Shown: piece after piece, positions 32,171-33,970 of the stretch
Layout: each line of letters starts with the position of its first letter
How positions within the stretch are numbered: position 1 is the first letter of the stretch
Assembly: GCA_023489275.1 (NCBI GenBank)
Contig: JAMDDD010000020.1
Span: 1-33,970, forward strand
Direction: 5' to 3'
Origin: Actinomycetota bacterium
Lineage (GTDB): Bacteria; Actinomycetota; Thermoleophilia; BMS3ABIN01
DNA: 33,970 nt
Notes under the pieces: generated by a model
Databases searched by the model: none
The model's input: the letters and a program-made list of their open reading frames with translations, nothing else
What the model was told of the DNA's origin: nothing
Position numbers and translations under genes: made by a program

Positions 32171-32275
32171 ATCCTGTTTCCAGTCTCTTCCAGCTCCCAG
32201 AGTTTCCAGTTCCAGTTTCGAGTTTAGCAGCTCTGATTTTAACTGGAAACCGGAAACTGGAAACACGAAACTTTT
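32171..32275. repeat. Imperfect palindromic intergenic repeat (same type as 10992-11081)
   Basis: GTTTCCAGTT (32202-32211) is the exact reverse complement of AACTGGAAAC, which occurs at 32241-32250 and again at 32255-32264. AGTTTCGAGTTT (32214-32225) matches the complement of AAACACGAAACT (32261-32272) at 11 of 12. The core GGAAACCGGAA is close to the one in the other repeat. Several foldings are possible. It separates two B12-type radical SAM genes, as the other copy does. Confidence 0.55.
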
Positions 32276-33649
32276 TTAAGTGCTGTAATGAATCAGAGCC
32301 TTGGCAACTTCTTTTACCTGCGCCGGACGCAGGTGACGCGCCAGCGTCCAGAGCTGCCGCGGGCGGCCGTAAAAGCTGAACACCAGCCGCCGCTGCCACC
32401 TGTTTAGCGTCGCCGCGTCCAGTTCTCCCATCGGGAATGGCGTAAAATAGTTAAAAGAGCTGTAATCAATTTCTTTTCCGTCCAGCCGGCGCAGATACTC
32501 CTGGAAAATATCTGATCCGGGCAGCGGCGCCAGCAAGGCAAAATTGGCGCGGTCAAACGGCACCCGGCGGGCAAACTCCATCGTTTCCTTGATGGTCTCG
32601 ACCGTCTCCCCTGGCAGTCCGACGATGAAAAAGCCGTGCGTCTCGATGCCGTGTCGCTTCACCATCTCAACCTTGGCGGCCACTTTGGCCAGGTCCAGTT
32701 TTTTGTTGTTTATGTCGAGCACCTTCTGGCTGCCGGATTCGATGCCAAAAGCGAGGCCATAGCATCCGGAGCGCCGCATCAGGGAGACCATCTCCTCATC
32801 GAGAGAGTCCACCCGGACGCCGTTGGGAGTGCACCAGACAATGTCAAGACGGCGGCGAATGATCTCCTCACAGACGGTGGCGGCGTGGCTTTTCTTTAGT
32901 GTGAAATTGTCATCCTCAAAGTGGATTTCCTTGACCTGAAAATCGCGCACCAGCAGTTCAATCTCATCGACAACGTTGCCGGGAGAACGCGTGCGCCAGC
33001 CTCGCCCCCATAGCGTCGTCGAAGCGCAAAAATTGCAGTCGAACGGGCAGCCGCGGCTTGTCATCACCGGCGCCACCGGAAATTTCTTGTGCAGCAGCTG
33101 ATGCGGCAGATCAGGATATGTACGCGGATCGATCAGATCCCAGGCCGGGAAAGGCAGCGAGTCCAGGTCACGAATAAATTCGGAGCGCTGTGAACAGGTA
33201 ACTTCGCCTCTCGCCTGGCGGCAAACGCTTGGTACGTTGCCATCGACCGGCTGCCCCGCGGCCAGCCTGTCAACCAGCTCGGGAAAGACTATCTCCCCCT
33301 CCCCCACCACACCCAGCTCGACGCCCAGATTCTTCAGTGCGTCATCGGGAAGGGCGGTTATGTGTGGACCACCGGCCACCAGGGGCGTCTCCGGCCGCCT
33401 CGCTTTGATTGCCTCGATCAACGCCCGGGCGGGCAGATAAGCTGTGCTCAAAATGCCAACACCGATCAGATCCGGCCGGTGCGCCAGGACAGCTTCAGCC
33501 CCGCGGTCCCCATCCAGGCGCTGCTTGGCCAGGTCGACGATTACCGGCTCGTGACCGTGAAGACGGAGGCTGGCGGCCAGGTATCCCAGCCCGAGCGGCG
33601 GCGTGATCGTGTGCGCTTTTGAGTTGGGGGCGACAAGGACGACTTTCAT
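32276..33649 (-). CDS. B12-binding-type radical SAM protein (group E)
   Basis: 457 residues. The B12 domain is canonical: MKVVLVAPNS, PPLGLGYLAASLRLHGHEPVIVD, VAGGPHITALPDD (91-103) and VVGEGEIVFPEL. The radical SAM motif is CPFDCNFC (Cys201, Cys205, Cys208), then FEDDNFTLKK, AFGIESGSQ and GFFIVGLPGET. This layout is the common BchE/HpnJ-like B12-radical SAM type. No substrate can be inferred, but the gene follows a GT2 gene at the window edge by 53 bases. No Shine-Dalgarno precedes the ATG. It probably forms one unit with the gene at 30748, 109 bases downstream across a repeat. Confidence 0.9.
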   Translation of the reverse strand: MKVVLVAPNSKAHTITPPLGLGYLAASLRLHGHEPVIVDLAKQRLDGDRGAEAVLAHRPDLIGVGILSTAYLPARALIEAIKARRPETPLVAGGPHITALPDDALKNLGVELGVVGEGEIVFPELVDRLAAGQPVDGNVPSVCRQARGEVTCSQRSEFIRDLDSLPFPAWDLIDPRTYPDLPHQLLHKKFPVAPVMTSRGCPFDCNFCASTTLWGRGWRTRSPGNVVDEIELLVRDFQVKEIHFEDDNFTLKKSHAATVCEEIIRRRLDIVWCTPNGVRVDSLDEEMVSLMRRSGCYGLAFGIESGSQKVLDINNKKLDLAKVAAKVEMVKRHGIETHGFFIVGLPGETVETIKETMEFARRVPFDRANFALLAPLPGSDIFQEYLRRLDGKEIDYSSFNYFTPFPMGELDAATLNRWQRRLVFSFYGRPRQLWTLARHLRPAQVKEVAKALIHYST

Positions 33650-33702
33650 GACGCATTAAGTGTTAGACGTTTCCGGAAACCGCGCTTGAGAACGCCTGAG
33701 GA
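33650..33702. repeat. Short gap with a perfect 12-bp palindrome
   Basis: GTTTCCGGAAAC (33669-33680) is a perfect palindrome in the 53-base gap between GT2 and the B12-type radical SAM gene. It shares the TTTCCGG/CCGGAAA core of the two larger intergenic repeats and may be a remnant of the same element or a protein-binding site. Confidence 0.4.
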
Positions 33703-33970
33703 TCATTTAATTAAGTTCCTTAAAAGGCACCAGACGTATTTGTACCAGACCCGCCAGACCACGATCTGGGAGTCGCCCTCCTTGCGGCGATACTCGTGCG
33801 TCGGCACCTCCGAAACCCTAAAGCCAGCCTTGAGCATCTTCATGATCATCTCCTGCTCGATCGTGAAGATGTCCTCCTCAAGCGTGATGGCGCGGGCCGC
33901 GCGCGTGGCAATGGCCCGGAACCCGTTCTGGCTGTCGGTAAGCTTGACGCGCCAGCGGTAATCGATCGCC
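33703..33970 (-). CDS. GT2 glycosyltransferase, C-terminal part (partial)
   Basis: The last 88 residues and stop (TGA 33705-33703) of a family 2 glycosyltransferase whose 5' part lies beyond the right edge. Visible are KLTDSQNGFRAIATRAA, then EEDIFTIEQEMIMKMLKAG and VSEVPTHEYRRKEGDSQI, the acceptor-site end typical of polyprenyl-phosphate hexose synthases (the 'D(S/T)Q.GFRA' and 'E(Q/H)E.' motifs). The tail VWYKYVWCLLRNLIK is basic-hydrophobic and likely contacts the membrane. It would be the second polyprenyl-phosphate sugar enzyme of the locus and probably heads the unit with the two B12-type radical SAM genes. Confidence 0.8.
   Translation of the reverse strand, partial: AIDYRWRVKLTDSQNGFRAIATRAARAITLEEDIFTIEQEMIMKMLKAGFRVSEVPTHEYRRKEGDSQIVVWRVWYKYVWCLLRNLIK

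Noticed and set aside
1-33970. tRNA, rRNA or CRISPR array
   Set aside because: No cloverleaf-like, rRNA-like or regularly spaced repeat sequence was seen by eye; gaps are short and explained by promoters, terminators or palindromes.

Overview
Overview. This 34-kb bacterial window is almost entirely coding. It looks like an accessory surface-glycan or glycolipid biosynthesis locus that is exceptionally rich in radical SAM enzymes. GC is moderately high by eye, with a visibly more AT-rich stretch at about 5.4-8.1 kb. GTG and TTG starts are common and genes are packed with 3-12 base gaps or 4-base overlaps. The sequence alone does not fix the host. The Fe-S content (nine radical SAM enzymes and a two-cluster aldo/keto reductase) fits an anaerobe or microaerophile. 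No rRNA, tRNA or CRISPR array is visible, and no stretch above 300 bases lacks a gene.

Layout, left to right. (1) 1-5.3 kb, minus strand: asparagine-synthetase-like gene with Ser in place of the catalytic Cys, then a B12-binding-type radical SAM gene, a SAM methyltransferase and a truncated GT39 gene. A new ORF, possibly an IS1595-type transposase, starts beyond the truncation and leaves the window. (2) 5.5-8.0 kb: AT-richer pair, a GT87-type membrane glycosyltransferase on plus facing an LVIVD beta-propeller protein on minus. (3) 8.2-19.9 kb, minus: from upstream to downstream a GT-C membrane protein, Wzx-like flippase, Fe-S aldo/keto reductase, second Wzx-like flippase, intact glutamine-dependent AsnB, two B12-type radical SAM genes and a SPASM radical SAM gene. 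(4) 20.0-21.7 kb: a small plus-strand ORF converging on another B12-type radical SAM gene. (5) 21.8-29.8 kb, minus: a tight six-gene operon of B12-type radical SAM, GT2, SPASM radical SAM, DegT aminotransferase, DUF2079 protein and GT39. (6) 29.9-30.7 kb, plus: a pair of SMR/ArnE-ArnF-like small membrane proteins, divergent from (5). (7) 30.7-34 kb, minus: two more B12-type radical SAM genes and the 3' end of a second GT2 gene.

How the genes may work together (inference). The GT2 enzymes would charge polyprenyl phosphate with sugar and the SMR pair would flip it. The GT-C proteins (GT39, GT87, DUF2079 and relatives) would then transfer the sugar outside the membrane. The two Wzx-like proteins would flip larger lipid-linked oligosaccharides. 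DegT would supply an amino sugar, and AsnB would amidate a carboxylate such as a uronic acid. Seven B12-type and two SPASM-type radical SAM enzymes, the Fe-S reductase and the methyltransferase would carry out difficult modifications such as C-methylation, epimerisation or rearrangement. The number of distinct radical SAM enzymes in one glycan-like locus is the outstanding feature. The substrates cannot be read from the sequence.
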